Below, piece after piece: positions 8,030 through 16,920 of a stretch of 64,000 nt of DNA. The position numbers and the translations under genes are program-made. This DNA is from Salinicoccus hispanicus (GTDB lineage Bacteria > Bacillota > Bacilli > Staphylococcales > Salinicoccaceae): NCBI RefSeq assembly GCF_009831115.1, contig NZ_WUUK01000001.1, positions 186,001 through 250,000 of the forward strand. The letters are read 5' to 3'. The notes under the pieces are model-generated. The model did no database searches and was not told the DNA's origin. It saw only the letters and a list, made by a program, of their open reading frames with translations. Numbering within the stretch: position 1 is the stretch's first letter; each line of letters starts with the position of its first letter.

Positions 8030-10647
8030 TATTTGAATAGGCGTTTCAGTCGTCTCCTGATTCCGAACAGGTCCAGATAGACGAAGCTGATCAGCAGGGA
8101 CAGTATGCTGATTATTAATGTCAATGTGTAGTAGGGTGGCGAGTAGGAGATCGTGATGACACGATCATCAGCACCAGGCGTAAATCCGGTCATCAGGTAG
8201 TTTGCACGGAAAGCTTCAAGGTCTCCGGAATCGTCGCCTGTGACCTTCATGCCATCGCGATAGACGATCGGCACACTGGCTATGCCTGCTCTTGGGTTTT
8301 CCAGGGTAATCTGGTAGGCGTTGCCCTGTTCCGATACAGTGTACCGGGGATCCGGTCTTGCGCTTTCCTGTTCAAGCACTTCATAGTCTTCGACATGGAC
8401 GGACTGGAGTTCCACTGCGTACTTTCCGCTTGAGAAGGTGATCGGCACTTCTTCTTCCAGTTCGACCCGATACAGGAGATCATCCGCATATGTCCGGTAT
8501 TTGCTTGTGGCAAATAGCCTTTCATTCGGATAGCCGTCAACATTGATGGTGAAGCGTTTATTGGGTTCGATCATTTCGACATGCATTTCAATGTAGACAT
8601 CCGCATTCTGGTACTGGTCGAGCAGTGGGTCGAAATTGAAGCTCAGTCCACCCCCATCTTCAGGCACTTCAAGTACCCCATCCGAATAGGTGGCATTCTG
8701 TGCTTCGACTGAAACTTCATCGAGTACATTTTCCATCGGTTCGGCTGATGCAGTCGGTTCAAGCGCATCTGTAACAATTCCGCTGATCATCGCGTGCTCG
8801 CGTTCTAGCGGATGAGTGAGCGTGTCGGGATCATAGATGTCTGTGGCATACCTCATGAAGGGCAGAGGTGCTTCATTTTCATATATGGTATATGTGCCGT
8901 CATCGATGATCGGACTGAATTCCAGTGGTATGCCATAAGTGTCATCCTCCCGCATCATATAGTCCACATTGAACAGGGAGAACAGGTTGCTGCGCGACTG
9001 GAAGGTGGAATAGCGGCTGATGGTTTCATAGCGGATGTTCACTTTCAGATCATTGTAGTAGAAGTCGATGATGTCACCATCGATGATGCTTGAATAGATG
9101 CTTGTACCATTGAACCCCATATACATCGGTGTGTTATCCTGATTCCTGACTTTATAGTCAAGCTTCTGCTCAGGCGTTTTCATGTCCTGCACGAGTTCGA
9201 CATTATGTTTCTGCAGATCACTGGCGTAGTGGTTGCTGCTGATATAGAAAAGGTGATTGCGATCGGTGATGCCATCATGATAGATCTGCGTATTGGTGTG
9301 GGAAGCGCTCACCATTACTGTAAGCAGGACGAGCAGAACAGCATTTGTTCCTTGCAGTAGAGGCTGTCTGCCTTTCAGATAAACAAGCAGGAATCCGACC
9401 AGATGGATGACGGGCACCAGATAGACCCAGACGACGACATCCTCTTTCCAGTATATGGAGAATGCCAGAATGATATAAACCGGTATCAGGCTGAACAAAT
9501 ATTGTCTTAGGCTGATCTCCCTGAAATGGGCAAAGTATTGTGCGATGAGCACAGCATGGAAGAAAACGAGCATATAATGCCATCGCTTCTGCGGCTGCTG
9601 GAACCCATTGAACAGCATATCGATGTAGGGAGACAGGGTGAACAGCATGAATACGATTGTGAGTACGGCGAATACTTTATAGAAGTAGCGCTTATACAGC
9701 TTTATTGTGAAAAGAGCCTGTATTGCGATGAACAGGATGATGATGAGGTAGTTCTCATAGAAGATGTTGTCCTGCCAGTCGAGCTCCGCGAACATCGGCA
9801 CGTCCACATCATATTCACGACCGTCATTATTCAGAAACCCGCGTACCGCATGGAAAAATGCGACAGTGGATATGCCTGCACCGATTATGGCGGAAGGCAC
9901 CGCAAGCTTTATCGTCCCGATGCGTGGCAGGTCGCCCTGCTTCCTGAACAGGAGGCGGATGCCCAGATAGACGATGGCGATGATGAGCTGATAGTACCCG
10001 AAGTAGAAGTTGTTGATCAGAGTGGCAGCCGTTGCAAAGATGAACAGGCCTGGCTTCTTCTTCCGGATGAGCAGCTCCAGTGCCCAGAGTGTCAGCGGCA
10101 GCCATATGAAGACATCACTGAAGAAGGACCAGAAAACCGTAAATCTGAAATAGGTCGGGGATGCTGCGAAGATGAATCCGCCCAGTATTCCGTACAGCGG
10201 ACCGACACCAAGTGTGCCAAGGAACCGATATGTAAAGTAGATGATGAGAAATGCTTTCAGGATCGATATGAAAAATGCATTATATGCCCAGAAATCCACC
10301 GTCGAAGTGTCGAATCCAGTCAGAAGTTCTCCGGCTCTGATAAAGAGGATATTGATATAATAGATGATATTCGTCGAATAGTAGTAGGCAAGGTCCGTGT
10401 AGAAATCACCGCCAAGCCCGAAGTCGGTATCGTAGAACCATATGCCTTCCTTGAACTTCTCATAGAGATAGAGCTGCATGGGCAGCATCTGCTCGAGCCC
10501 ATCATTGGCCCCTGTCATGAATACCTGCCTTTTGGAATCATCAGGTGCCAGGAACCGCCACAGTACGTAGACGTGGGAGATGATTGCCAGGAGTGCGATG
10601 ACCATGATGTGCCTTAGGCCATAGAGCCGCGATTTCATTGTATTCAT
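8029..10647 (-). CDS. yfhO: YfhO-family membrane glycosyltransferase (GT-C type)
   Basis: YfhO proteins are polytopic GT-C-like enzymes proposed to move a sugar from undecaprenyl phosphate onto lipoteichoic acid outside the membrane. The 872-residue product has many hydrophobic helices through about residue 460, a large soluble extracytoplasmic region (about 470-840) and a last transmembrane helix near the C-terminus followed by a basic RRRLKRLF tail. The first extracytoplasmic loop contains the acidic segment FLAPDDSKRQ and MTGANDG, in the place where GT-C enzymes keep catalytic acids. It starts with ATG preceded by GAAAGG, four bases after gtcA. Together with gtcA and csbB it makes the full three-component system described in Bacillus and Staphylococcus. 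Sugar and target polymer are inferred. Confidence 0.9.
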   Translation of the reverse strand: MNTMKSRLYGLRHIMVIALLAIISHVYVLWRFLAPDDSKRQVFMTGANDGLEQMLPMQLYLYEKFKEGIWFYDTDFGLGGDFYTDLAYYYSTNIIYYINILFIRAGELLTGFDTSTVDFWAYNAFFISILKAFLIIYFTYRFLGTLGVGPLYGILGGFIFAASPTYFRFTVFWSFFSDVFIWLPLTLWALELLIRKKKPGLFIFATAATLINNFYFGYYQLIIAIVYLGIRLLFRKQGDLPRIGTIKLAVPSAIIGAGISTVAFFHAVRGFLNNDGREYDVDVPMFAELDWQDNIFYENYLIIILFIAIQALFTIKLYKRYFYKVFAVLTIVFMLFTLSPYIDMLFNGFQQPQKRWHYMLVFFHAVLIAQYFAHFREISLRQYLFSLIPVYIILAFSIYWKEDVVVWVYLVPVIHLVGFLLVYLKGRQPLLQGTNAVLLVLLTVMVSASHTNTQIYHDGITDRNHLFYISSNHYASDLQKHNVELVQDMKTPEQKLDYKVRNQDNTPMYMGFNGTSIYSSIIDGDIIDFYYNDLKVNIRYETISRYSTFQSRSNLFSLFNVDYMMREDDTYGIPLEFSPIIDDGTYTIYENEAPLPFMRYATDIYDPDTLTHPLEREHAMISGIVTDALEPTASAEPMENVLDEVSVEAQNATYSDGVLEVPEDGGGLSFNFDPLLDQYQNADVYIEMHVEMIEPNKRFTINVDGYPNERLFATSKYRTYADDLLYRVELEEEVPITFSSGKYAVELQSVHVEDYEVLEQESARPDPRYTVSEQGNAYQITLENPRAGIASVPIVYRDGMKVTGDDSGDLEAFRANYLMTGFTPGADDRVITISYSPPYYTLTLIISILSLLISFVYLDLFGIRRRLKRLFK

Positions 10648-10651
10648 CCAA

Positions 10652-11035
10652 TCAACCTTTCTTGTCTTTCAGTACCCACCGTGTAATGCCATAGGTAATG
10701 GGTACAGTGACGATGAGCACCGGCAGGGGTGCAAGTATTTCATTCCAACCCAGCTGGTCGACCAGTACATATAGAAGCAGTGTCTGCATTCCCATGTTGA
10801 TGACTTGCGTCAGTGGGAACTTGAGGAACTTGATCAGTGTTGGTCTGACACCATATACAAAATAGCAGTTCAGAAAATAGGAGATGATGAAAGCCGTGAT
10901 GAAGCCCCCGAGGTGCGCTGCAATGTAGAATAGTCCGGTGTATACAAGGATGGTATACACCCCATAGTAGACGGCTGTATTGATCAGACCGACAAGAACG
11001 AAGCGGGCGAACTCGCTAGTGATACTGCTTCTCAT
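10652..11035 (-). CDS. gtcA: GtrA/GtcA-family four-helix membrane protein (lipid-linked sugar flippase candidate)
   Basis: GtrA-family proteins are small membrane proteins thought to flip undecaprenyl-phosphate-linked sugars to the outer face. The 127-residue product has four predicted transmembrane helices and the family pattern FARFVLVGLINTAVYYGVY, FIISYFLNCYFVY and a C-terminal GITRWVLKDKK. Translation starts at an ATG preceded by GGGAGGA and overlaps the csbB end by 20 bases. It lies between the cytoplasmic sugar-lipid synthase (csbB) and the extracellular transferase (yfhO), matching the flippase role in three-component glycosylation. The transported sugar is not visible from sequence. 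Confidence 0.9.
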   Translation of the reverse strand: MRSSITSEFARFVLVGLINTAVYYGVYTILVYTGLFYIAAHLGGFITAFIISYFLNCYFVYGVRPTLIKFLKFPLTQVINMGMQTLLLYVLVDQLGWNEILAPLPVLIVTVPITYGITRWVLKDKKG

Positions 11036-11966
11036 GGTGTCCTCCCTGCTCTGTTTCGTGCTCAGATGATTCCCTGACGATGTATTTCGGCCGGTTCTTT
11101 GTTTCTATATAGATGCGGCCGACATACTCGCCGATGATGCCGAGCGAGAAGAGCTGGATGCTCCCGAGCAGAAGCAGGCTTGCTATGATGGTGAAGTATC
11201 CGGGAACTTCGACACCATGAATGGCAATGTTGACGAACATATAGAAAATGTAGGCAAGGGAGGCCATGAGGACGACGAGTCCCAGATAGAAACACACTCT
11301 GAGCGGGCGGTGGTTGAAGGCGCTGATGCCATCTATCGCATAATCGAGAAGCTTCAGTGGATTGAATGTCGAACTGCCGGACTCGCGTTCAATATGATCG
11401 AATTCAATCACCGTCTTGTTGAATCCGACCCATTCGAAAATGCCTTTTGAGAATCGATTGTTCTCGCTGAGCGTCAGAATGGCATCAACCACTTTTCTTG
11501 ATATCAGCCTGAAATCGCCCTCGCCGTCTTCAAGATGGACAGTACTGGTGAAATTCATCAGCTGATAGAAGAGCTTTGAAGGGAGACGGCGTGAGAGCGG
11601 TTCTCGTGCCTTGTTTCTTTTCGCGACCACCTGGTCGAAGCCCGCCTCATACTGCTCTATGAGCTCTGAAATCAGTGAGGGCGGATGCTGCATATCCCCG
11701 TCCATGATGATGACGGCGTCCCCTGACGCCTTCTCGAGGCCGGCAATGATGGCAGCTTCCTTGCCGAAATTTCTGGAAAATGAAAGGTAGCTGACTTCAG
11801 GTCCGGCTATTTTTCTAAGCTCGGAAAGTGTGGCGTCAGTCGATCCATCATCGATGAAGATGGTCTCATACGACCGGCCAAGAACGGCCATTACGGATAC
11901 AATCTCTTCGTGCAGTCCGGGTATATTTTCCGCTTCATTGAGTACAGGAACAACAATCGAAATCAT
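11016..11966 (-). CDS. csbB: CsbB-like family 2 glycosyltransferase making polyprenyl-phosphate sugar
   Basis: CsbB/DPM-like enzymes transfer a sugar from a nucleotide donor to undecaprenyl phosphate on the cytoplasmic side. The 316-residue protein starts MISIVVPVLNEAENI, the GT2 N-terminus. It shows FIDDGSTDATL, the donor/metal-binding MDGDMQHPP and VGFNKTVIEF, then two C-terminal transmembrane helices (near residues 230-255 and 265-285). I use the ATG at 11966, which follows CAGGAGGTG at good spacing; the frame is open to 12041, but that part is AT-rich promoter-like DNA. It is the first gene of csbB-gtcA-yfhO. B. subtilis CsbB helps glycosylate lipoteichoic acid with GlcNAc; the same role is inferred here. 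Confidence 0.9.
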   Translation of the reverse strand: MISIVVPVLNEAENIPGLHEEIVSVMAVLGRSYETIFIDDGSTDATLSELRKIAGPEVSYLSFSRNFGKEAAIIAGLEKASGDAVIIMDGDMQHPPSLISELIEQYEAGFDQVVAKRNKAREPLSRRLPSKLFYQLMNFTSTVHLEDGEGDFRLISRKVVDAILTLSENNRFSKGIFEWVGFNKTVIEFDHIERESGSSTFNPLKLLDYAIDGISAFNHRPLRVCFYLGLVVLMASLAYIFYMFVNIAIHGVEVPGYFTIIASLLLLGSIQLFSLGIIGEYVGRIYIETKNRPKYIVRESSEHETEQGGHHEKQYH

Positions 11967-12070
11967 TTTCCCACCTCCTGTCATTTTATTAAACATTGGT
12001 ATTATTATATAATATAGAAATAAAATAATGAAACAAAACAAAAAAGATATATAAGTAGAGGTGCTTCACA
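11967..12070. promoter_or_regulatory. AT-rich divergent promoter region of csbB and rbgA
   Basis: About 100 bases separate the divergent csbB and rbgA genes. The centre (12000-12045) is almost pure A/T with overlapping TATAAT/TATTAT-like hexamers readable on both strands. I cannot choose a convincing -35/-10 pair for either direction, so this is reported as a region only. Confidence 0.45.
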
Positions 12071-12922
12071 ATGAGTATCAACTGGTTTCCAGGCCATATG
12101 GCAAAAGCAAGAAGAGAAGTAGAAGAGAATCTGAAGAAGGTGGATGTGGTCATCGAGATACTGGATGCAAGAATCCCGCATTCAAGCCACAACCCGATGC
12201 TGGATGAGATCACCCAGCATAAGCCGAGAGTCGTTGTGTTGAACAAGGTCGATATGGCCGACAAGAAGGAAACCGATGCATGGATGGCGAAATTCAGAAG
12301 CGAGGGCAAATACCCGGTGGCACTTGATGGCAGGAACAACCAGATCATCAAGAAGATCGAACCATTGGCCATTCGCGCCACAGCAGAAATTTTTGAACGC
12401 ATGGAGAAGAAGGGCATCGGCCGCCGGGCAATACGAGCGATGATCATCGGCATACCGAACGTCGGCAAATCGACCGTCATCAATAATGTTGCCAAAAAGA
12501 AGGTCGCAAAGACCGGCAACACACCGGGAGTAACGAAACAGCAGCAGTGGATCAAGGCGGGGGAACAGATGGAACTGCTCGACACGCCGGGTATTCTGTG
12601 GCCGAAGTTCGAAGATGAAATTACAGGCAGAAAGCTGTCGTTGACAGGTGCCATCAAGGATGCGGTAGTGCCGCTTGATGAAGTGGCCATCTACGGTATC
12701 GAGTTTCTTCTGGCCCACGATCCGGACCGGTTCAATACGTTCTACAACATCAATGTGTCGGCATCGGACGAAATCGTCGATATCTTCGATGCCATCGGCA
12801 AGTCACGCGGTCTGAAAGCAGGCGGCAATGAAATCAACTATGAAGCGGTCACCAACCGGGTGATCTACGATATCCGCAATGGCAAGATTGGCAGCTATAC
12901 TTTCGATGAGGCGGATGCATGA
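12071..12922 (+). CDS. rbgA: Ribosome biogenesis GTPase RbgA (YlqF)
   Basis: RbgA is a circularly permuted GTPase that drives late 50S assembly. The 283-residue protein begins [15 protein letters not shown], a family hallmark. The permuted order of motifs is visible: G4 NKVD at 58-61 comes before G1 GIPNVGKS at 127-134, and G3 ([10 protein letters not shown]) follows. A C-terminal helical domain ends the protein. The ATG is preceded by GAGGTG. The stop overlaps the rnhB start (ATGA), so the two are co-translated, as in Bacillus and Staphylococcus. The upstream AT-rich region likely holds its promoter. Confidence 0.98.
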   Translation: MSINWFPGHMAKARREVEENLKKVDVVIEILDARIPHSSHNPMLDEITQHKPRVVVLNKVDMADKKETDAWMAKFRSEGKYPVALDGRNNQIIKKIEPLAIRATAEIFERMEKKGIGRRAIRAMIIGIPNVGKSTVINNVAKKKVAKTGNTPGVTKQQQWIKAGEQMELLDTPGILWPKFEDEITGRKLSLTGAIKDAVVPLDEVAIYGIEFLLAHDPDRFNTFYNINVSASDEIVDIFDAIGKSRGLKAGGNEINYEAVTNRVIYDIRNGKIGSYTFDEADA

Positions 12923-13683
12923 AGACGATAAAAGAGATAGAAATGGAAATATCGGCCTGCACTACAATGGATGAGATCAACGCGTCCATGCATGTCAATG
13001 ATGATCGTAAAGGCGTCATCAGACTGCTGGATAAGCATCGCAGGCGCATTGAAAATGAAAGCATGCTGGAGGATAAGTACAGGGCCATGAACCGCTATGA
13101 GGATGCTCTCCGGGACGATGTACAATACATTGCAGGCATTGATGAAGCGGGCCGCGGACCGATTGCCGGCGAAGTCGTGGCTGCGGCTGTCATACTGCCC
13201 GAAGACTTCCATCTGCCGGGTCTTGATGATTCGAAGAAGCTGTCGTCAAACAAGCGGCTTCGTTTCCGCGAAATCATCATGGAACAAACCGATTATGGCA
13301 TTGGTATCGCGAGTGTCGAAGAGATCGATGAACTGAACATCTACCAGGCCAGCCGGCTGGCCATGAAGCGGGCAGTGGAAAATCTGGCCCGGGTGCCGGA
13401 TCATCTGCTTGTCGATGCCATGACAATCGGTGTAGGCATTCCGGAAACATCAATCATCAAGGGGGATGCGAATTCCGTGTCCATCGCTGCAGCCAGTGTC
13501 ATTGCCAAAACAGAGCGTGACATGATGATGGCGGCCTATGATGCGTCATATCCTGGCTATGGATTCGGCGGCCACAAGGGATACGGGACAAAGGACCATC
13601 TGAAAGCGCTCCATTCCCTTGGTGCAAGTGAAATCCACAGGCAGACGTTCGAGCCTGTAAAAAGTGTTCTTTTCCCTAGATAA
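12919..13683 (+). CDS. rnhB: Ribonuclease HII
   Basis: RNase HII cuts RNA in RNA-DNA hybrids and starts removal of ribonucleotides misincorporated in DNA. The 254-residue protein has the roughly 70-residue N-terminal helical extension typical of Bacillus/Staphylococcus enzymes. The catalytic core follows: [16 protein letters not shown] (D75, E76), [16 protein letters not shown] with the third acid, and [26 protein letters not shown] is the usual substrate-binding stretch. Its start overlaps the rbgA stop by four bases. The next gene, sucC, has its own promoter about 80 bases downstream. Confidence 0.98.
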   Translation: MKTIKEIEMEISACTTMDEINASMHVNDDRKGVIRLLDKHRRRIENESMLEDKYRAMNRYEDALRDDVQYIAGIDEAGRGPIAGEVVAAAVILPEDFHLPGLDDSKKLSSNKRLRFREIIMEQTDYGIGIASVEEIDELNIYQASRLAMKRAVENLARVPDHLLVDAMTIGVGIPETSIIKGDANSVSIAAASVIAKTERDMMMAAYDASYPGYGFGGHKGYGTKDHLKALHSLGASEIHRQTFEPVKSVLFPR

Positions 13684-13697
13684 TTTTGTGAATTCAG

Positions 13698-13726
13698 TTT
13701 ACTTTGATGAATACCTTTTCTATAAT
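13698..13726 (+). promoter_or_regulatory. Promoter of sucCD (sigma-A type)
   Basis: TTTACT (13698-13703), a 17-base spacer and a perfect TATAAT (13721-13726) precede sucC by about 40 bases. Confidence 0.7.
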
Positions 13727-13764
13727 TGGGTGGTAAGGTTTAAAAAAGTCTTAGGAGGATGAAC

Positions 13765-14934
13765 ATGAATATCCATGAGTATCAAGGGAAAGAAATCTTT
13801 CGCTCCATGGGCGTAGCCGTGCCTAACGGTAGTGTGGCGTATACACCTGAGGAAGCTGTGGAAGCAGCCAAAACTCTCGATTCCAACGTATACGTTGTCA
13901 AAGCACAGATCCACGCCGGTGGCCGCGGTAAAGCAGGCGGTGTCAAAATCGCCAAATCACTTGATGAAGTGAGAGAATACGCCAAGGAACTTCTCGGTAA
14001 AGTCCTCGTTACACATCAGACAGGTCCTGAAGGCAAAGAAGTGAAGCGTCTTCTTGTCGAAGAAGGCTGTGATATCCAGAATGAATTCTATATCGGTTTC
14101 GTCATCGACCGTGCAACAGACCGTGTCGTACTGATGGGATCTGAAGAGGGCGGTACGGAAATCGAGGAAGTGGCAGCGGAAACGCCTGAGAAGATTTTCA
14201 AGGAAGTCATTGATCCTGTAGTCGGACTTATGCCATACCAGGCAAGAAGACTGGCATTCAACATCAATATTCCGAAGGAATCTGTAGGCAAGGCAGCCAA
14301 ACTCATGCTTTCCCTATACAATGTGTTTACTGAAAAAGACTGTTCAATTGTAGAAATCAACCCACTTGTTACTACTGGAGAAGGTGGTGTGCTCGCACTG
14401 GATGCCAAAGTCAACTTTGACGCCAATGCACTCTTCAGAAACAAGGATATTGTTGAACTCCGTGACAAGGATGAAGAAGATCCGAAGGAGATCCAGGCAT
14501 CCAAATATGATCTTTCCTATGTGGCACTCGATGGCAACATCGGCTGCATGGTCAATGGTGCAGGTCTTGCCATGGCAACCATGGATACGATCAACCACTT
14601 TGGCGGCAGACCCGCAAACTTCCTCGATGTAGGGGGCGGCGCAACGACAGAGAAAGTGACAGAAGCTTTCAAGATCATCCTTGGTGATGAAGGGGTCGAA
14701 GGCATCTTCGTCAACATTTTCGGTGGTATCATGAAGTGTGATGTCATTGCCGAAGGTGTCGTCGGAGCCGTCGAAAATGTTGGTCTGGAAATTCCGCTTG
14801 TTGTCCGTCTTGAAGGTACGAATGTCGACCGCGGCAAGGAAATCCTTGAGCAGTCCGATTTTGATATCATTCCGGCAAGTACGATGGCAGAAGGTGCCCA
14901 GAAGATCATCGAAGCAGTCAATCAAAATAAATAA
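13765..14934 (+). CDS. sucC: Succinyl-CoA synthetase (ADP-forming) beta subunit
   Basis: SucC is the ATP-grasp subunit of succinyl-CoA synthetase, converting succinyl-CoA, ADP and phosphate to succinate, CoA and ATP in the TCA cycle. The 389-residue protein starts [17 protein letters not shown] and contains [17 protein letters not shown] (nucleotide-binding), [20 protein letters not shown] and [12 protein letters not shown] choose the ATG at 13765, six bases after AGGAGG; the earlier in-frame ATG at 13759 directly abuts the ribosome binding site and is unlikely. sucD follows after 17 bases, giving a stoichiometric operon. Confidence 0.98.
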   Translation: MNIHEYQGKEIFRSMGVAVPNGSVAYTPEEAVEAAKTLDSNVYVVKAQIHAGGRGKAGGVKIAKSLDEVREYAKELLGKVLVTHQTGPEGKEVKRLLVEEGCDIQNEFYIGFVIDRATDRVVLMGSEEGGTEIEEVAAETPEKIFKEVIDPVVGLMPYQARRLAFNINIPKESVGKAAKLMLSLYNVFTEKDCSIVEINPLVTTGEGGVLALDAKVNFDANALFRNKDIVELRDKDEEDPKEIQASKYDLSYVALDGNIGCMVNGAGLAMATMDTINHFGGRPANFLDVGGGATTEKVTEAFKIILGDEGVEGIFVNIFGGIMKCDVIAEGVVGAVENVGLEIPLVVRLEGTNVDRGKEILEQSDFDIIPASTMAEGAQKIIEAVNQNK

Positions 14935-14951
14935 TAACGGAGGAATCTACT

Positions 14952-15860
14952 GTGGGTGTATTTATCGATAAGGATACGAAAGTCCTAGTTCAAGGTATTA
15001 CTGGATCAACAGCACTGTTCCATACGCAGCAGATGCTTGAATATGGTACGAAGATCGTTGCTGGTGTCACACCAGGCAAAGGCGGTCAGGAAGTAGAAGG
15101 CGTCCCTGTGTTCAATACGGTCGAAGAAGCAAAAGAAGAGACAGGCGCATCTGTGTCCGTCATCTATGTGCCGGCACCATTTGCAGCAGATGCAATCGTC
15201 GAATGTGCCGATGCTGAGCTTGATCTTGCCATCTGTATCACAGAGCATATTCCGGTACTCGATATGGTCAAGGTAAAGCGCTACCTGGAAGGCAAGAAGA
15301 CCCGTCTTGTCGGACCGAACTGCCCGGGTGTCATCACAGCGGATGAGTGCAAGATCGGCATCATGCCGGGCTACATTCATAAGAAGGGCCATGTCGGTGT
15401 CGTCAGCCGTTCAGGTACACTGACCTATGAAGCGGTACACCAGCTGACAGAAGCCGGAATCGGCCAGACGACTGCTGTCGGAATCGGCGGAGACCCGGTG
15501 AACGGTACAGATTTCATTGACGCACTGAAGGCATTCAACGAAGATCCCGAGACGGAAGCGGTTGTCATGATCGGTGAAATCGGCGGTACTGCTGAAGAGG
15601 AAGCGGCTGAATGGGTCAGAGACAACATGAACAAGCCGGTTGTTGGATTCATCGGCGGTGTTACAGCCCCTCCAGGTAAACGTATGGGCCATGCGGGCGC
15701 CATCATTTCCGGCGGCAAGGGTACTGCAGACGAGAAGATCAAGACGATGAATGCATGCGGCATCGAGACTGCGGACACACCATCCGAAATTGGAGAAACA
15801 CTGATTGCACGCATCAAAAAGGAAGACGGACTCTATGAAAAGTGTCTGACTGTAAAGTAA
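14952..15860 (+). CDS. sucD: Succinyl-CoA synthetase (ADP-forming) alpha subunit
   Basis: SucD binds CoA and carries the phosphorylated histidine. The 302-residue product has the N-terminal Rossmann part ([19 protein letters not shown]), [19 protein letters not shown] and the active-site loop [17 protein letters not shown], whose histidine is about residue 247. A GTG start with upstream GGAGGA is used. The operon closes with a terminator about 30 bases after the stop. Together with korAB near 60 kb it could complete conversion of 2-oxoglutarate to succinate; that link is inferred. Confidence 0.98.
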   Translation: MGVFIDKDTKVLVQGITGSTALFHTQQMLEYGTKIVAGVTPGKGGQEVEGVPVFNTVEEAKEETGASVSVIYVPAPFAADAIVECADAELDLAICITEHIPVLDMVKVKRYLEGKKTRLVGPNCPGVITADECKIGIMPGYIHKKGHVGVVSRSGTLTYEAVHQLTEAGIGQTTAVGIGGDPVNGTDFIDALKAFNEDPETEAVVMIGEIGGTAEEEAAEWVRDNMNKPVVGFIGGVTAPPGKRMGHAGAIISGGKGTADEKIKTMNACGIETADTPSEIGETLIARIKKEDGLYEKCLTVK

Positions 15861-15888
15861 CTGTCATATAAATCGATGAACCAGTTCA

Positions 15889-15927
15889 AAAGCACGGAAT
15901 CCTGTTCGGGAATCCGTGCTTTTTTTC
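15889..15927 (+). terminator. Intrinsic terminator after sucCD
   Basis: AGCACGGA/TCCGTGCT form a stem that continues inward through one mismatch, followed by a run of seven T. Confidence 0.85.
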
Positions 15928-15982
15928 ATTTATTTCCAAACGATTTAACAAAATGGTAAACAGAAAACTGACCAGTTTCTAC

Positions 15983-15988
15983 TATAAT
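15983..15988 (+). promoter_or_regulatory. Possible -10 element of dprA
   Basis: A perfect TATAAT lies 26 bases before the dprA ATG. No good -35 hexamer is seen at 16-18 bases, so the promoter would be weak or activator-dependent. Confidence 0.4.
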
Positions 15989-16014
15989 TATCCATATGAA
16001 TAAGGAGGCGTCAT

Positions 16015-16815
16015 ATGAATAGGATCTGTTTGAGTTTTGCAGGTGTTACAGCACATGAATTTAAAGTACTGGATGGGAAAATCAATGAAAAAATGACGGA
16101 AGGGCTGAGGAAAAAGGTCTGCCATGCAAAAAGGCTGGATGGAGATGTACTCGCTCAAAGTCTCATGGACGATGAAATCGGGTATATGACCATTGAAGAT
16201 GAAAATTATCCTGCCATTCTCAAGGAGATCCATGATCCGCCCTACATACTGTACTACCGGGGGAATGGAGTTTTAATGCAAAGACGGATGCTTGGAATTG
16301 TCGGCAGCAGGAAGGCGACGTACTATACGAAAACCGCTCTGAAAAGCATTCTGCCAGAGCTGGATGAACATATCGCAATTGTCTCGGGACTGGCACACGG
16401 CGCCGATGAACTGGCTCACATGAAAGCGATGGAAAACAGTATGGCGACAATCGGCGTGCTTGCATTCGGTCATGGAACCCATTATCCTCAGAGCACATGG
16501 AGTACCAGATGCAGGATGGAGCAGGAAGGGCTGGTCATCAGTGAATATCCGCCAGGTACACCTGTTGCAAAGTGGCGGTTTGTCGCCCGCAACAGAATAA
16601 TAGCAGGATTATCGACGGGTGTCCTCGTCACCGAAGCCGAAGCCAGAAGCGGCAGCCTGATTACGCTTGATATGGCACTCAATGAGAATCGACACGCCTA
16701 CTGCCTGCCGGGGAATATCCACGCTGACCAGTCGAAGGGGACGAACTTGAGAATCCAGGAAGGTGCCAAAATGGTATTGTCCGGTGCCGACATAATGGAG
16801 GATTTCAACAGCTAG
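16015..16815 (+). CDS. dprA: DNA-processing protein DprA
   Basis: DprA loads RecA on incoming single-stranded DNA during natural transformation. The 266-residue protein contains the Rossmann-like DprA/Smf core: LGIVGSRKATYY, VSGLAHGADELAHMKAM, GTHYPQSTW, EYPPGTPVAKWRFVARNRIIAGLS, VTEAEARSGSLITLDMAL and LPGNIHADQSKGTN. It is a little shorter than Bacillus homologues and lacks an obvious C-terminal winged-helix extension. The ATG follows AAGGAGG. It precedes topA, as in Staphylococcus and Bacillus. Presence of dprA does not by itself show competence. Confidence 0.97.
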   Translation: MNRICLSFAGVTAHEFKVLDGKINEKMTEGLRKKVCHAKRLDGDVLAQSLMDDEIGYMTIEDENYPAILKEIHDPPYILYYRGNGVLMQRRMLGIVGSRKATYYTKTALKSILPELDEHIAIVSGLAHGADELAHMKAMENSMATIGVLAFGHGTHYPQSTWSTRCRMEQEGLVISEYPPGTPVAKWRFVARNRIIAGLSTGVLVTEAEARSGSLITLDMALNENRHAYCLPGNIHADQSKGTNLRIQEGAKMVLSGADIMEDFNS

Positions 16816-16852
16816 TTTTCAGGGAAACATGAAAATTTAAAATATATTATAG

Positions 16853-16882
16853 TTGACAAACAATTTTACTTCACTGTATTAT
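16853..16882 (+). promoter_or_regulatory. Promoter of topA (sigma-A type)
   Basis: A perfect -35 TTGACA (16853-16858), an 18-base spacer and TATTAT (16877-16882) precede the topA GTG by about 40 bases. Confidence 0.75.
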
Positions 16883-16920
16883 TTGGATTTGAAAACACAA
16901 CAGAAGGGGGCAATCGAGCT

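Noticed and set aside
9526-10617. A 363-codon open frame on the plus strand inside yfhO
   Set aside because: It lies wholly opposite a clear YfhO gene, has no ribosome binding site or family signature, and its charged, Cys-rich composition is typical of a shadow frame.
11960-11990. A sigma-B-like GTTTAA ... GGGAAA pair on the minus strand before csbB
   Set aside because: Spacing is 16 and the -10 would abut the csbB ATG, so transcription would start inside the gene; the GGGAAA is part of the ribosome binding region.
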